Shown here one piece after another: positions 48,301-56,647 of a stretch of DNA of 64,000 nucleotides (positions are counted from its first letter, which is position 1; every line of letters begins with the position of its first letter). A program made the translations under genes and the position numbers. The notes under the pieces were generated by a model. The model was given only the letters and a program-made list of their open reading frames with translations, was not told where the DNA came from and did no database searches. The stretch is from positions 124,001 to 188,000 of the forward strand of contig CALOEX010000003.1 of assembly GCA_942492555.1 (NCBI GenBank), given 5' to 3'. Origin of the DNA: JBCCVH01 sp942492555 (GTDB taxonomy: Bacteria > Bacteroidota > Bacteroidia > Cytophagales > Amoebophilaceae).

Positions 48301-48835
48301 TATGAGGGAGGCGTTGAAAGTAGCCAAACACTATCATTATGGCCAGTTTAGAAAATCTGGGGAGTCTTATTATTTGCATCCTTTGGCGGTGGCGACTATT
48401 TTGATTGGTCATTTATCGTTTATAACATTAAGTAAAGAGGAGGAGGAAGATATGATTATAGCGGCTTTATTGCATGATATTTTTGAGGATACATCGTATG
48501 AATTGCGACAACTGAAAGTGATGTTTGGGGAGAATGTCAGGAATATTGTCAAGGATGTTTCCCATTTATACAAACGCTCAAAAAGGCCTAAACTCAAGGT
48601 GGGAAAGGGTGAAACGTTGGATGTTTTGATTCAAAATGGGAATCGTGTGTCTTTGCTTGTTAAACTTGCGGATCGGTTGCATAATATGCGTACTTTGGAG
48701 GCGAAAGAGTCGGACCGACAGTTGGCAATTGCAACAGAAACGGAAAATTTCTTTATTCCCTTGGCGGAAAAATTAGGGATGCACAAAATGGCTAAAGAGC
48801 TTGCTTCTTTGGTAAAGGGTATACGGGCTGTTTGA
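45386..48835 (+). CDS. Na+/solute symporter fused to kinase-like linker and RelA/SpoT-type HD domain
   Basis: A 1149-aa inner-membrane fusion. Residues 1 to about 430 form a sodium/solute symporter-family domain (LGASLVIGLWAGRGVKTMRDYAIA, FLGGIRAVAKTD); further helices run to about 685. A coiled coil follows (about 690-760), then a histidine-kinase-like region with a weak H-box (LLVTHEANNKQ) and N-box (DPYQMKNLMVNAV) but no ATP lid. The C-terminal 190 residues are a SpoT-type hydrolase: HYGQFRKSGESYYLHP, ALLHDIFEDT and VKLADRLHNMRTL keep the metal and catalytic residues. No synthetase domain is present. A likely role is (p)ppGpp breakdown controlled by solute binding. The substrate is unknown. 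Confidence 0.88.
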   Translation: MYTTFNFIAVSLFLGASLVIGLWAGRGVKTMRDYAIANKNLFVGALMATMLATLFDTEIIELRTSYKNGVRTLFYPGLFLLVTFLLGVFVFPRLVHFKKELTLPDMMQTFYGKSARYVTAVIAVLFSLCIIMAQLIHFSELSALMGVSSVVSIAFLGFMVTFYTFLGGIRAVAKTDILQALVIIGGIVIFFIISKGGYNFKTIYQTIQIQNPNRLVFQKKLFASFVNACFWSLFPIMLISPPVIQRVLMTPTQKHIKNMFLAFIFVYAILRLLILGVGLKGTLIIGDIRNMQDKAGNSRNITDLFLVEKLCSPFGQTVFLLVVCAIAVSTMDSFLNAIAIIIVHDIITPYTKENNEKKIVKKTKMIALAFGVLCTLISVGYIIMLPTALADYTLSGGILVFSVITIPFLVGCMGFKGSRKAFFISAISYFTILTIFTILAFMQVYPFDSFSHFIAMNMCNVSKKIVKTFYVCIRASWYIAIIPSVMLFFVISYLDNKGFVFVNYTQGEWKERKHTFTSYFEKSFAIGNPAFVGYITLAFTLASVLIGYKNPQVDEILLLILRLIPLGLSFAIMTQGHWTNRLKPYFSKVYHVTLWYCWGFLPAFLAIADPQIASIFYAVAGIIFLGIQTVFPLFLVFATGGITVAMCINKMLTGVFFPDFGLYADWLFVFCVASVGFVMTIFRKLHQEKERLEVLNMRLKTARYGLLVTHEANNKQIYDVLHKNSYMMQEMQKRIDELQQIEEVDKKIVEELQDIMGYYNDIGQSTSAYLKINILTSKIEDILAEARSMLNYESLPIGVLSLENRSKVSELVCDPYQMKNLMVNAVHVFGDVYPEDNVTCWIEDVFLDYDVPEIYKKNPEMAIRFTFTNQVEHGGNLVYYRPYEDEKVVNTLNNINILENKRIINAHYGYIDIVKEGKTLVQTYVVPVNLKNIRPKIDRFVVEDLSGLEQIESDEDKRFLQLVEAHGFDKNRMREALKVAKHYHYGQFRKSGESYYLHPLAVATILIGHLSFITLSKEEEEDMIIAALLHDIFEDTSYELRQLKVMFGENVRNIVKDVSHLYKRSKRPKLKVGKGETLDVLIQNGNRVSLLVKLADRLHNMRTLEAKESDRQLAIATETENFFIPLAEKLGMHKMAKELASLVKGIRAV

Positions 48836-48969
48836 TAAAGGTGCATGTTGTATGTGTATGCATTTATGTTGCATGAAATGGGGGAATTGTTTGTATTTTT
48901 TGTTGTCTATTAATCTTTCTTATTATATCTCAATGGTTAGAAGAGAGTGTTGTTTCAGAATTGGATGTT

Positions 48970-49848
48970 TTACAAAGTGATGTAATTAAGGTTATAAGAT
49001 GGAAATTTATGTTGATTGGCTTGTTCACGCATGATATCCAAAAGAGGGGTTTGGATGAAAGTATCTACAAAACCTGCTTCTTTTCCTTGAGGATCGGCCA
49101 TAAAGGAACGACCTTGCCCGTATTTTTTGTCGAATGCTTCTTTCTCTTGCTTGTTTTTACTGAGTACATGTTGCAAAAATTCCTCATAGGATTCTTTCAT
49201 TTCTTTTTTTATTTTCATAATGCATTCCTTGTTTTTTTTATCGTAGATTCCTATGCATTTTTCGCCATAAAGTTCTTGTATCCAACGATTGAATGCTTCG
49301 TGTATAGGTGTGCTACTAGGAAAATATCTATGTGTAGATTGTGTTAGAGAAAAACCTAAAATATTTTCGCATATATCAACCATGTCTATGTTATCATAAA
49401 ATGTTTTTCCTTTTTTTTTGTAAATGTCTCCAATTGTATCGTCTTTATCAATGTTTTTTTGTTCAAATTGCGTGGAAAAATCAACGTATGTTATACCTGT
49501 AACAATGCCAAGCGAACCTGTACCTGTTGTATGGTAACCAAAAATTTTATCTGAGCAAGCACTCAAAAAAAGACCTCCAGACAAACATTCATCTTGTGCA
49601 ATGGCAATGATGGGGATGTGCTTTTCTTGAGCTTTTTTTATAAAACCTGCGATTTTTTTTGTTGTATCAAGATTGCCTCCTGGGGTATTGAGTACTAAAA
49701 TGACCATATCATAGCAGGGTATTTTTTCTATAAGACGATTGAAGGGGCTGTATTCACTGCGATCTGTGTTTTCTTCTTCACTTTTTATTTGTTGAGAAAT
49801 GTCTACTATGAGTATCCGCTTAGAAGCAATTTCTTTCTTATACATCAT
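48970..49848 (-). CDS. sppA: SppA-like S49 peptidase, C-terminal half (frame-separated)
   Basis: Signal peptide peptidase SppA degrades leftover signal peptides in the inner membrane. This 292-aa frame carries the C-terminal S49 domain: LVLNTPGGNLD, the nucleophile motif DECLSGGLFLSACSDKI (Ser likely catalytic) and TGTGSLGIV. It has no signal peptide and its frame remains open upstream to about 49990 without a start, through KNLEAYHIVYDKISISPSDAF, so it is the second half of a longer protein whose first half is at 49973-50668. The junction is a run of ten A (minus strand, about 50000-50009); nine A would join the halves into one SppA of about 566 aa. Confidence 0.8.
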   Translation of the reverse strand: MMYKKEIASKRILIVDISQQIKSEEENTDRSEYSPFNRLIEKIPCYDMVILVLNTPGGNLDTTKKIAGFIKKAQEKHIPIIAIAQDECLSGGLFLSACSDKIFGYHTTGTGSLGIVTGITYVDFSTQFEQKNIDKDDTIGDIYKKKGKTFYDNIDMVDICENILGFSLTQSTHRYFPSSTPIHEAFNRWIQELYGEKCIGIYDKKNKECIMKIKKEMKESYEEFLQHVLSKNKQEKEAFDKKYGQGRSFMADPQGKEAGFVDTFIQTPLLDIMREQANQHKFPSYNLNYITL

Positions 49849-49972
49849 GTATGGTGAGATATATCGATGGTAGTTGTTGTAGGTAATGACTTTGCCAGGT
49901 CTGGGGACTGTATCGACTAATTGATGTACTAAGGCAGATGTAAAAGCATCTGAAGGAGATATGGATATCTTG

Positions 49973-50668
49973 TCATAGACAATATGATATGCCTCTAGGT
50001 TTTTTTTTTCCCTTGTTTTGTGGAATGTTTTTACATTTTTGGAGAAGGATGTTTTTCATCCATTGGGATTGGTTGTTTAGGAGCTTCACAATTTCTCCAT
50101 TAGAAGATTTATATGTTCCCTCTTGTAAAATTTCTTTTTGTAAAACTTGAGGTATGCGAGATGTTTGCAAGTCAGCTTCTTTTTCACTATAAACGATGTT
50201 TTCTATAAAGTTTAGCGATATGTCTTTTTGGTGTTGCCACTCATGGGCATGACCGGCAACATACATGTTGCAAAGACTGGTTGCTTGCTGATAGTGATCT
50301 TTATCTAATATTTCACTTGGTACGCATTGTGCTGTATAGGCAATGACTTTTTTGTTTGGTGTTTTTTTAAATTGTTTGATGGCTTGTGCTAATGCTTCTG
50401 CTGTTGCAGGTTGGTCTTCCCTGAGTTGCAAATGTAAAATAATACCTAAACAATGCTTGTCTTGAGAGGCCTGGGTTAAGGTTTTTTCAAAGCCTATTAA
50501 GGATACGGTGCTATTGTCTGTTGCACATAATGGTATATTGTTTTGCAAGGGAATTTCTATCCAATAATCCTGAGAGGGGTGGATGTATCTATAGGTGGCG
50601 ATTATGATTACGCTTAGGCATAGATAGTACCATAGGAGTATAAGTCTTTTTAAATGGGGAGATGACAT
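49973..50668 (-). pseudogene. sppA: SppA-like S49 peptidase, N-terminal half (frame-separated)
   Basis: The open frame extends to 50806, but the true start is probably ATG 50668, giving SSPHLKRLILLWYYLCLSVI, a basic residue plus a membrane anchor; the extra upstream codons overlap a relic (50769-50909). The following region (CLGIILHLQLREDQPATAEALAQAIKQFKK and KKVIAYTA, with segments as in the SppA N-terminal domain) matches the first half of the 67-kDa SppA type. After the A10 run the frame ends in KKPRGISYCL. A catalytic Lys (GxYKS pattern of the family) is not obvious. Transcript slippage at A10 could still give full-length protein. Confidence 0.7.
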
Positions 50669-50768
50669 GCTTTTTATATTAAATGGTAGGTATACTGCCC
50701 AATATAAACAAAGATACAAAAATCGTATTTTTTCGTCAAACTCTATCTCATTTTCTAAAAATATAGTT

Positions 50769-50909
50769 TTACAGTTTTGTAAAGTGTAGTGTATAGGATG
50801 TCCCATTTTGCTCTTGGGTGATTTGGTGTGTAGTATGGAATAGCGTATCTTCTATAAAGATATCTACAAATCGAGCCTCTTTACCTTGAGCATCGGCCAT
50901 AAATGGGTT
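50769..50909 (-). pseudogene. Relic of a second SppA C-terminus
   Basis: The minus strand spells FMADAQGKEARFVDIFIEDTLFHTT and ends SYTLHFTKL before a stop at 50769, closely matching the end of the SppA-like gene (FMADPQGKEAGFVDTFI ... YNLNYITL). Only about 45 codons remain, without a start, so this is the tail of a lost duplicate. Confidence 0.75.
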
Positions 50910-50939
50910 AGTTTATCAAAATGTAAGATAAACTAACCC
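50905..50939 (-). terminator. Perfect hairpin downstream of the GTPase-like gene
   Basis: A perfect 13-bp inverted repeat (GGGTTAGTTTATC, 50905-50917, with 50927-50939) and a 9-nt loop. It lies 87 bases after the GTPase-like gene on minus and probably ends its transcript, though no T-run follows. Confidence 0.5.
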
Positions 50940-51025
50940 CCTCATATCAAATATAATGGATAGTATCATTGTTAAATCCTGAATGGCAAAATCGTCTATT
51001 AAATAAAACCTATGGGCGAAGGGGT

Positions 51026-52561
51026 TTATTGGTTGTCTTTTTTTTCATCATCCTGGTGGTTATTTTCTTCTATGTATTTTTTGATAAGGTCTAGAGATTT
51101 CTGAATTTGTTCTCGTATGAATAGTTTGTTGATAAGGTTACGGTTATTATGGAAATAGTGCATACGTTTTTTTGTTTTTTCACTTTGAAGATGGTGGGTA
51201 ATTTCGTTTAACTTCTGTTTGCTTTTGGCTATGTTTTTCTTCAAATGGGATATTTGGTTTTTGATGTTGAAGACCTCTTTGACTACCTTTCTTTCTTGGT
51301 TGTGGGATTGTTTTGCCATTTTGATACATTGCAGTTGGAGTAATAAATCATCTTTTTCTCTTACACTTTCTAGATGGTTTTCCATGCTTTGTGTATCATG
51401 ATGGATGGATAGTCGTGTAGCATACACATTCTCGACAAGTTCTCTTATGGTAGATATTTCCTTATCATATACTGGTGTGAGTGTTCCCACAACATCTATG
51501 CCTGGGATATTTAGGGAGAAGGAGTCTTTGGCAATGGATGGACATGGTTTGATTTTTTTTTGGATGGCTTGATAGGCTACTTGCCAGCTTTCGCCTTTGT
51601 CCAAAGGATCTACAATGTAGATGGTTGCGGATTTTACTATGCTATTGAGGAGCAACAACTCTTTGAACGCTGGTTTTTGTTCCCACAGTTTCTGCCAATT
51701 GTCTGGATGATTTTTTTTGATGTTTGCTAACTGGGTTTCTTTTCTTTGGACAATGTCTTCTATTAAATCTATAACATCCTCTTTTTCCGTTTCTATAGCT
51801 TTGTTGATTAAAAAATGCACTTGATCCATGTGGTCTAGCATGGATGGAAAAAATACCAAGAGCTGGTGCAACATGTCTATAAACACCTTACATCCTCGAG
51901 ATGCTAAGTCTTCATCTGCAACAACAACAAGCAGGGTTTGTACGCTTGTTGCATTTTCTAACATGCTGCGTATCATCAACATATTGAATAATTTTTGTTC
52001 CATCCCTTGTGTAGTCTCAAAACCAGGACAATCCAAAAGCAGGACATCGTCTATGTAGGTGGGGTATAATGCGGGTATCACTGTACAAGATTTAGCACTT
52101 ACTATACCTATGGGAGCAATATTGTGTGACTCTTTTTTTTTAGTGACAACAACTACCTTGTGGTTTCGTGCTTTTTTAGGTTGTGCATCAATACCTATTG
52201 GCTTTACTTTGCCATTTTGAATATCTTTTAGTTTCACTTTAGTTAAACCATGCCCAAGGGCATAATTGACAATAGTGCTTATGCCTGTTCCTGTATTGCC
52301 TACGACCAACCAGGTATCTCCTTGTGGTTGTTTTTTAAACGTAATAGGATGGCTATCAAGGATGGTCCAATACTCTTTTGGGCAAAAGACTGGTTTCTCC
52401 TTGGTTGTTGGAAAGTAGTATATGTCGGGAGGATTGTTATCATTGTTGTTACTGCACTGTGCAGCGGATGCTACGTCAAGCAACGCACCGAAGGTGCAAA
52501 CTAGTAAGATTGTTTTTTTTATGGAGAACATGTTTTTGACAATAAAATAGTGTTGGTGCAA
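51026..52561 (-). CDS. Exported GTPase-like protein with altered P-loop
   Basis: A 511-aa protein with a signal peptide (KKTILLVCTFGALLDVASAAQ; start at the second Met, 52531, is more conventional). The middle resembles AIG1/IRG-like or septin-like GTPases: P-loop VVGNTGTGISTIV, a long insertion, then LLLDCPGFETTQG (G3), LLVVVADED and VHFLINKAIE (G4-like, N/TKxD altered). The P-loop Lys is Ile (codon ATA; Lys AAA is one base away), which normally blocks nucleotide binding. The C-terminal 130 residues are a Lys-rich coiled coil. It may be a non-hydrolysing scaffold. Not assigned to a named family with certainty. Confidence 0.7.
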   Translation of the reverse strand: MHQHYFIVKNMFSIKKTILLVCTFGALLDVASAAQCSNNNDNNPPDIYYFPTTKEKPVFCPKEYWTILDSHPITFKKQPQGDTWLVVGNTGTGISTIVNYALGHGLTKVKLKDIQNGKVKPIGIDAQPKKARNHKVVVVTKKKESHNIAPIGIVSAKSCTVIPALYPTYIDDVLLLDCPGFETTQGMEQKLFNMLMIRSMLENATSVQTLLVVVADEDLASRGCKVFIDMLHQLLVFFPSMLDHMDQVHFLINKAIETEKEDVIDLIEDIVQRKETQLANIKKNHPDNWQKLWEQKPAFKELLLLNSIVKSATIYIVDPLDKGESWQVAYQAIQKKIKPCPSIAKDSFSLNIPGIDVVGTLTPVYDKEISTIRELVENVYATRLSIHHDTQSMENHLESVREKDDLLLQLQCIKMAKQSHNQERKVVKEVFNIKNQISHLKKNIAKSKQKLNEITHHLQSEKTKKRMHYFHNNRNLINKLFIREQIQKSLDLIKKYIEENNHQDDEKKDNQ

Positions 52562-52750
52562 TATATGTATTTAATGGCAAAAAAAATTTTTATAAAAATT
52601 TTTTTACAGAAGTCTTTTGGTCTTTTTGTATATAAGTCTACCTGTTTTTTTAATGGAAGAGGGTGGTTTGCTATTCTTTTTTTCATTGCAAAACAGTTGC
52701 CTTCGTAGTAAGTTTATTATCTTTGTCCTATCATCCTTTATAACATACCT

Positions 52751-54484
52751 ATGACCCAACACATGTTTCCTATAGGCGTTTCTGATTTTGCAAAGCTGAT
52801 AAGGTATCAAGATCCTGCTGGCGAGCATTATCTTTTTATAGATAAAACGTTGATGATCAAAGAGTTTATTTATGCTGGTGATGAAATCGCTTTGATTACT
52901 CGCCCACGTAGATTTGGCAAAACATTGAGCCTTTCTATGATGCAACACTTTTTTGCCAAAGAGGTGGATGGCGTTGCTACCAAAGGACTTTTTGAAGGAC
53001 TTGCTATTAGCAAACATCCCGAGGTGATGGCGTTGCAAGGGCAGTTTCCTGTTATTTTTTTGACGTTGAAGGAGGTACGTGGCAAAAATTTTGAAGAGGC
53101 TTATGCATTACTGCAAAATGTTATTAAAAAACTTTACAATACACATTATTATCTCCTCGATGCAAAACAAATTAAAGAACATCAAAAAGTAGACTTTAAA
53201 AAATATTTGGACCAGACCGCTAGTCAAGCGAGTTATAAAGATGCTTTATTATACCTCAGTGAACTTTTATATCAAGCACATGGTAAAAAAGTCATGCTTC
53301 TCCTCGACGAATATGACACGCCTTTGCATGATGCCCATGTGCATGGTTATTATGAAGAGATGCGCAGCCTTATTGCCACGCTATTTAACAAAGCTTTTAA
53401 AGGCAATGACTACCTATACAAAGGTTTGACTACCGGTATTTTACAAATTGTTAAATCCTCTCTTTTTTCTGAGCTGAACAATGTAAAGGTATACAGTATG
53501 ATTTCCTCTTCAAGATATGCGAATTGCTTCGGGTTTACACCAGAAGAGACAGATCATTACTTAGATCAAGCAGGATTACCACAAAAAGCACATGAACTCA
53601 AAGAGATGTATAATGGCTATATTGTAGAAGGTTATACGCTGTACAACCCTCTTTCCATTATTATGTTTGCTGATCAAGCAACCAGCAACACGAAACCCAT
53701 AGAAAAAAGTTTAGACTATTATTGGTTTGACAGTGGTGGTACAACCATTATCAGAGATCTCATTGCAAAAAACATCACGACATTAGAAAAAGATTTATCG
53801 CAACTGGTCAATAAAATACCCATACAAAGCCTTATCAATCCCAATGTCATTTTAGGTAAAAGCCTGAAGACAGACCGCTCTTCTTTTTGGAGTCTCATGC
53901 TTTTATCTGGCTACCTAAAAATAGAAAACAAGCAGTTTATCAAACCTGGTATGTATACCTATACACTCTCTTTTACCAATGAGGAAATACGTGTCAGCAT
54001 GGAAAATATTATAGAAGAAGCGGTATCCAATAATGAACAAGGGCAATATTATCAAGCGATGCAGGATTTGGTCACTGGCAATGTGGAAGCCTTCCAGTTT
54101 TTTTTAGAGGATTATCTGGTACGTGTGCCTAGTTTTTTAGATAAGGGAGGCAAACATTATGAGCAGTTCTACCATGGGCTGGTACTGGGGATGAGTGCTT
54201 GTCTCAGCCATAGCCACATGGTCACTTCCAATAGAATCAGCGGAGGAGGCATTTATGATATTTGCATAGAGCCAAAAGATAAATCGCAATATGGCATTAT
54301 TTTAGAGCTTAAAGTCGCAGCAAAAACAGCAAAGCTCCAAAAGGTGGCGGAGACTGCACTGGCACAAATTAAAACGTTGGACTATAAGCGAGATTTGACA
54401 ACGAAAGGCATTAAGAAGTTTGTTCTCATGGGGGTATCTTTCAATAAATCGGAGATGGAGATACGTTATGAACTTGTGGGGTAA
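52751..54484 (+). CDS. AAA-ATPase-like protein with C-terminal PD-(D/E)XK nuclease domain
   Basis: A 577-aa protein of the AAA-ATPase_like/DUF1703 type, common in Bacteroidota and symbionts and of unknown biological role. Seen: N-terminal FAKLIRYQDPAGEHYLFIDKT, P-loop TRPRRFGKTLSLSMM (about 51-65), Walker B KVMLLLDEYDTPLHD (about 178-192), and a C-terminal nuclease core GGGIYDICIEPKD ... YGIILELKVA (about 497-522), the D...ExK layout. It would couple ATP use to cutting or binding of nucleic acid. Usually found in many copies, so it is an accessory gene rather than a housekeeping one. Length is normal. Confidence 0.9.
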   Translation: MTQHMFPIGVSDFAKLIRYQDPAGEHYLFIDKTLMIKEFIYAGDEIALITRPRRFGKTLSLSMMQHFFAKEVDGVATKGLFEGLAISKHPEVMALQGQFPVIFLTLKEVRGKNFEEAYALLQNVIKKLYNTHYYLLDAKQIKEHQKVDFKKYLDQTASQASYKDALLYLSELLYQAHGKKVMLLLDEYDTPLHDAHVHGYYEEMRSLIATLFNKAFKGNDYLYKGLTTGILQIVKSSLFSELNNVKVYSMISSSRYANCFGFTPEETDHYLDQAGLPQKAHELKEMYNGYIVEGYTLYNPLSIIMFADQATSNTKPIEKSLDYYWFDSGGTTIIRDLIAKNITTLEKDLSQLVNKIPIQSLINPNVILGKSLKTDRSSFWSLMLLSGYLKIENKQFIKPGMYTYTLSFTNEEIRVSMENIIEEAVSNNEQGQYYQAMQDLVTGNVEAFQFFLEDYLVRVPSFLDKGGKHYEQFYHGLVLGMSACLSHSHMVTSNRISGGGIYDICIEPKDKSQYGIILELKVAAKTAKLQKVAETALAQIKTLDYKRDLTTKGIKKFVLMGVSFNKSEMEIRYELVG

Positions 54485-54549
54485 ATGGAAAGTGCATGAT
54501 GAATAGCGAATAATGAAAAATGCATCATGAGGAGTAAAGGGTAACAGAT

Positions 54550-54563
54550 TTGTACAAAAGTGT
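54550..54563 (+). repeat. 14-base direct repeat flanking the TPR gene
   Basis: TTGTACAAAAGTGT occurs here and again at 56397-56410, on both sides of the TPR gene. It could mark an insertion or recombination boundary; chance matching in AT-rich DNA cannot be excluded. Confidence 0.4.
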
Positions 54564-54619
54564 ATACGTTTGTGCTACTTCGCTTTCATTCATTTGGTTT
54601 TTATAAAAAAAGCTGTAAA

Positions 54620-54895
54620 ATGGAGGAGTTATCTCTCTTTGCTAAACTTTTATTGTTGATAATGAAAACAAAAAAAAACCAAGAAGACGCGGATCGATTG
54701 CTGGCAGAAAAGCTTAAAGAACACGTTAAATGTGCTTATACCCTCCATAATCTCGGCAATGTATATTACCACCAAGAGAAATATCCAGAGGCTATCAACA
54801 TGTATAAACAAGCACTAGACATTTATGAAAAAACAGTTGGCAAAGAGTCTACTCATTATGCTAATACCCTCAATAATCTCGGTGATAGTATATGA
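54620..54895 (+). pseudogene. TPR protein, 5' fragment before frameshift
   Basis: The fragment starts best at ATG 54620 (MEELSLFAKLLLL) and holds the first TPR unit (AYTLHNLGNVYYHQEKYPEAI). An extra A at about 54891 (GGTGATAGTATATGAA) ends it with LNNLGDSI, while dropping one base gives LNNLGDVYEAQEKYPEA in the frame of the next fragment. It is therefore the N-terminus of the following gene. Confidence 0.75.
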
Positions 54896-56306
54896 AGCCC
54901 AAGAGAAATATCCAGAGGCTATCAACATGTATAAACAAGCACTAGACATTTATGAAAAAACAGCAGCAAAAGAGTCTACTCATTATGCTGATACCCTCCA
55001 TAATCTCGGCATGGTATGTAAAGCCCAAGGAAAATATCCAGAGGCTATCAACTTGTATAAACAAGCACTGCAAATCAAAGAAAAAACCCTGGGCAAAGAA
55101 CATACTTCCTATGCTACGACCCTCAATGATCTCGGTGATGTATATTACTACCAAGAGAAATATCCAGAGGCTATCATCCAATACAAAAAAGCCTTATACA
55201 TTTATGGAAAAACAGCAGCAAAAGAGTCTACTGATTATGCTGATAACCTCAATAATCTCGGCATGGTATGTAAAGCCCAAGGAAAATATCCAGAGGCTAT
55301 TAACATGTATCAACAAGCACTGCAAATCAAAGAAAAAACCCTGGGCAAAGAACATGCTTCCTATGCTGATACCCTCCATAATCTCGGGATGGTATATGAC
55401 AACCAAAGAAAATATCCAGAGGCTATCAACATGTATCAACAAGCACTAGACATTTATGAAAAAACAGGAACAAAAGAGTCTACTGATTATGCAAATACCC
55501 TCAATAATCTCGGCGTGGCATATAAAGCCCAAGGAAAATATACAGAGGCTATCAACATGTATCAACAAGCACTGCAAATCAAAGAAAAAACCCTTGGCAA
55601 AGAACATACTTCCTATGCCAATACCCTCAATAATCTCGGCCTAGTATATTACCACCAAGAGAAATATCCAGACGCTATCAACATGTATAAACAAGCACTA
55701 GACATTTATGAAAAAACAGCAGCAAAAGAGTCTACTAATTATGCCAATACCCTCAATAATCTCGGCACTGTATATTACGCCCAAAAGAAATATCCAGAGG
55801 CTATCAACATGTATAAACAAGCACTGCAAATCAGAGAAAAAACCCTGGGCAAAGAACATACTTCCTATACTACGACCCTCAATAATCTCGGCCTAGTATA
55901 TTACCACCAAGAGAAATATCCAGAGGCTATCAACATGTATCAACAAGCACTGCAAATCAAAGAAAAAACCCTGGGCAAAGAACATACTTCCTATGCTACG
56001 ACCCTCAATAATCTCGGCATCGTATATAAAGCCCAAGGGAAATATCCAGACGCTATCAACATGTATCAACAAGCACTAGACATTTATGCAAAAACAGTTG
56101 GCAAAGAACATGTTGAATGTGCTTATATCCTCAATAATCTCGGCAATGTATATAAAGCCCAAAAAAAATATCCAGACGCTATCAACATGTATACCCAAGC
56201 ACTGCACATCAAAGAAAAAACCCTGGGCAAAGAACATGCTTCTACTAAAAGAACACAAAACAATCTAACACAGTGCCAACAAGAAGAAAAAAAAGATCAA
56301 GAATAA
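54825..56306 (+). CDS. TPR repeat protein (kinesin light chain-like), 3' main part
   Basis: A 493-aa frame with eleven near-identical 42-residue TPR units (pattern TLNNLGxVYxxQxKYPEAINMYxQALxIxEKTxGKE, shown here in outline), the kinesin-light-chain-like TPR_12 type that binds peptides or partner proteins. With the fragment at 54620-54895 the full gene had twelve units. The first 25 or so codons here come from another frame of the upstream unit, so the intact protein would start from the 5' fragment. DNA repeats of 126 bases are almost identical, favouring copy-number change by recombination. No signal peptide or transmembrane segment is visible. Confidence 0.85.
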   Translation: MKKQLAKSLLIMLIPSIISVIVYEAQEKYPEAINMYKQALDIYEKTAAKESTHYADTLHNLGMVCKAQGKYPEAINLYKQALQIKEKTLGKEHTSYATTLNDLGDVYYYQEKYPEAIIQYKKALYIYGKTAAKESTDYADNLNNLGMVCKAQGKYPEAINMYQQALQIKEKTLGKEHASYADTLHNLGMVYDNQRKYPEAINMYQQALDIYEKTGTKESTDYANTLNNLGVAYKAQGKYTEAINMYQQALQIKEKTLGKEHTSYANTLNNLGLVYYHQEKYPDAINMYKQALDIYEKTAAKESTNYANTLNNLGTVYYAQKKYPEAINMYKQALQIREKTLGKEHTSYTTTLNNLGLVYYHQEKYPEAINMYQQALQIKEKTLGKEHTSYATTLNNLGIVYKAQGKYPDAINMYQQALDIYAKTVGKEHVECAYILNNLGNVYKAQKKYPDAINMYTQALHIKEKTLGKEHASTKRTQNNLTQCQQEEKKDQE

Positions 56307-56647
56307 AGCACCTGCCTAATCATGTAAACCATGTTGCAGTAGAAAATGAGCAACATTATCTATACCACACAATCACATCACAATAATGCCAAATCCTTGT
56401 ACAAAAGTGTCTCTCCATCACCTCCCATCATAGACATCCCCTCCCCCAAAAATTTTTACAGACAACAAGTACCTTGTTTCGTATGCGTTTAATTTTTTAA
56501 TTTTCCACACAATATATGACTGTCCCGTTTTTCTTTTATTCCGCATTGTTGATTGCCTTATTACCTTGAAAAAACATAACCCAAAGAAAAGCACAATAAA
56601 GCATAATCCCTTTATCCTCCAACGCACAACATCCTGGTACAATCTCA
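56307..56647. other. Intergenic stretch between convergent TPR and comEC genes
   Basis: About 340 bases holding the second copy of the 14-base direct repeat (56397-56410). No convincing gene or hairpin terminator was found. Confidence 0.4.
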
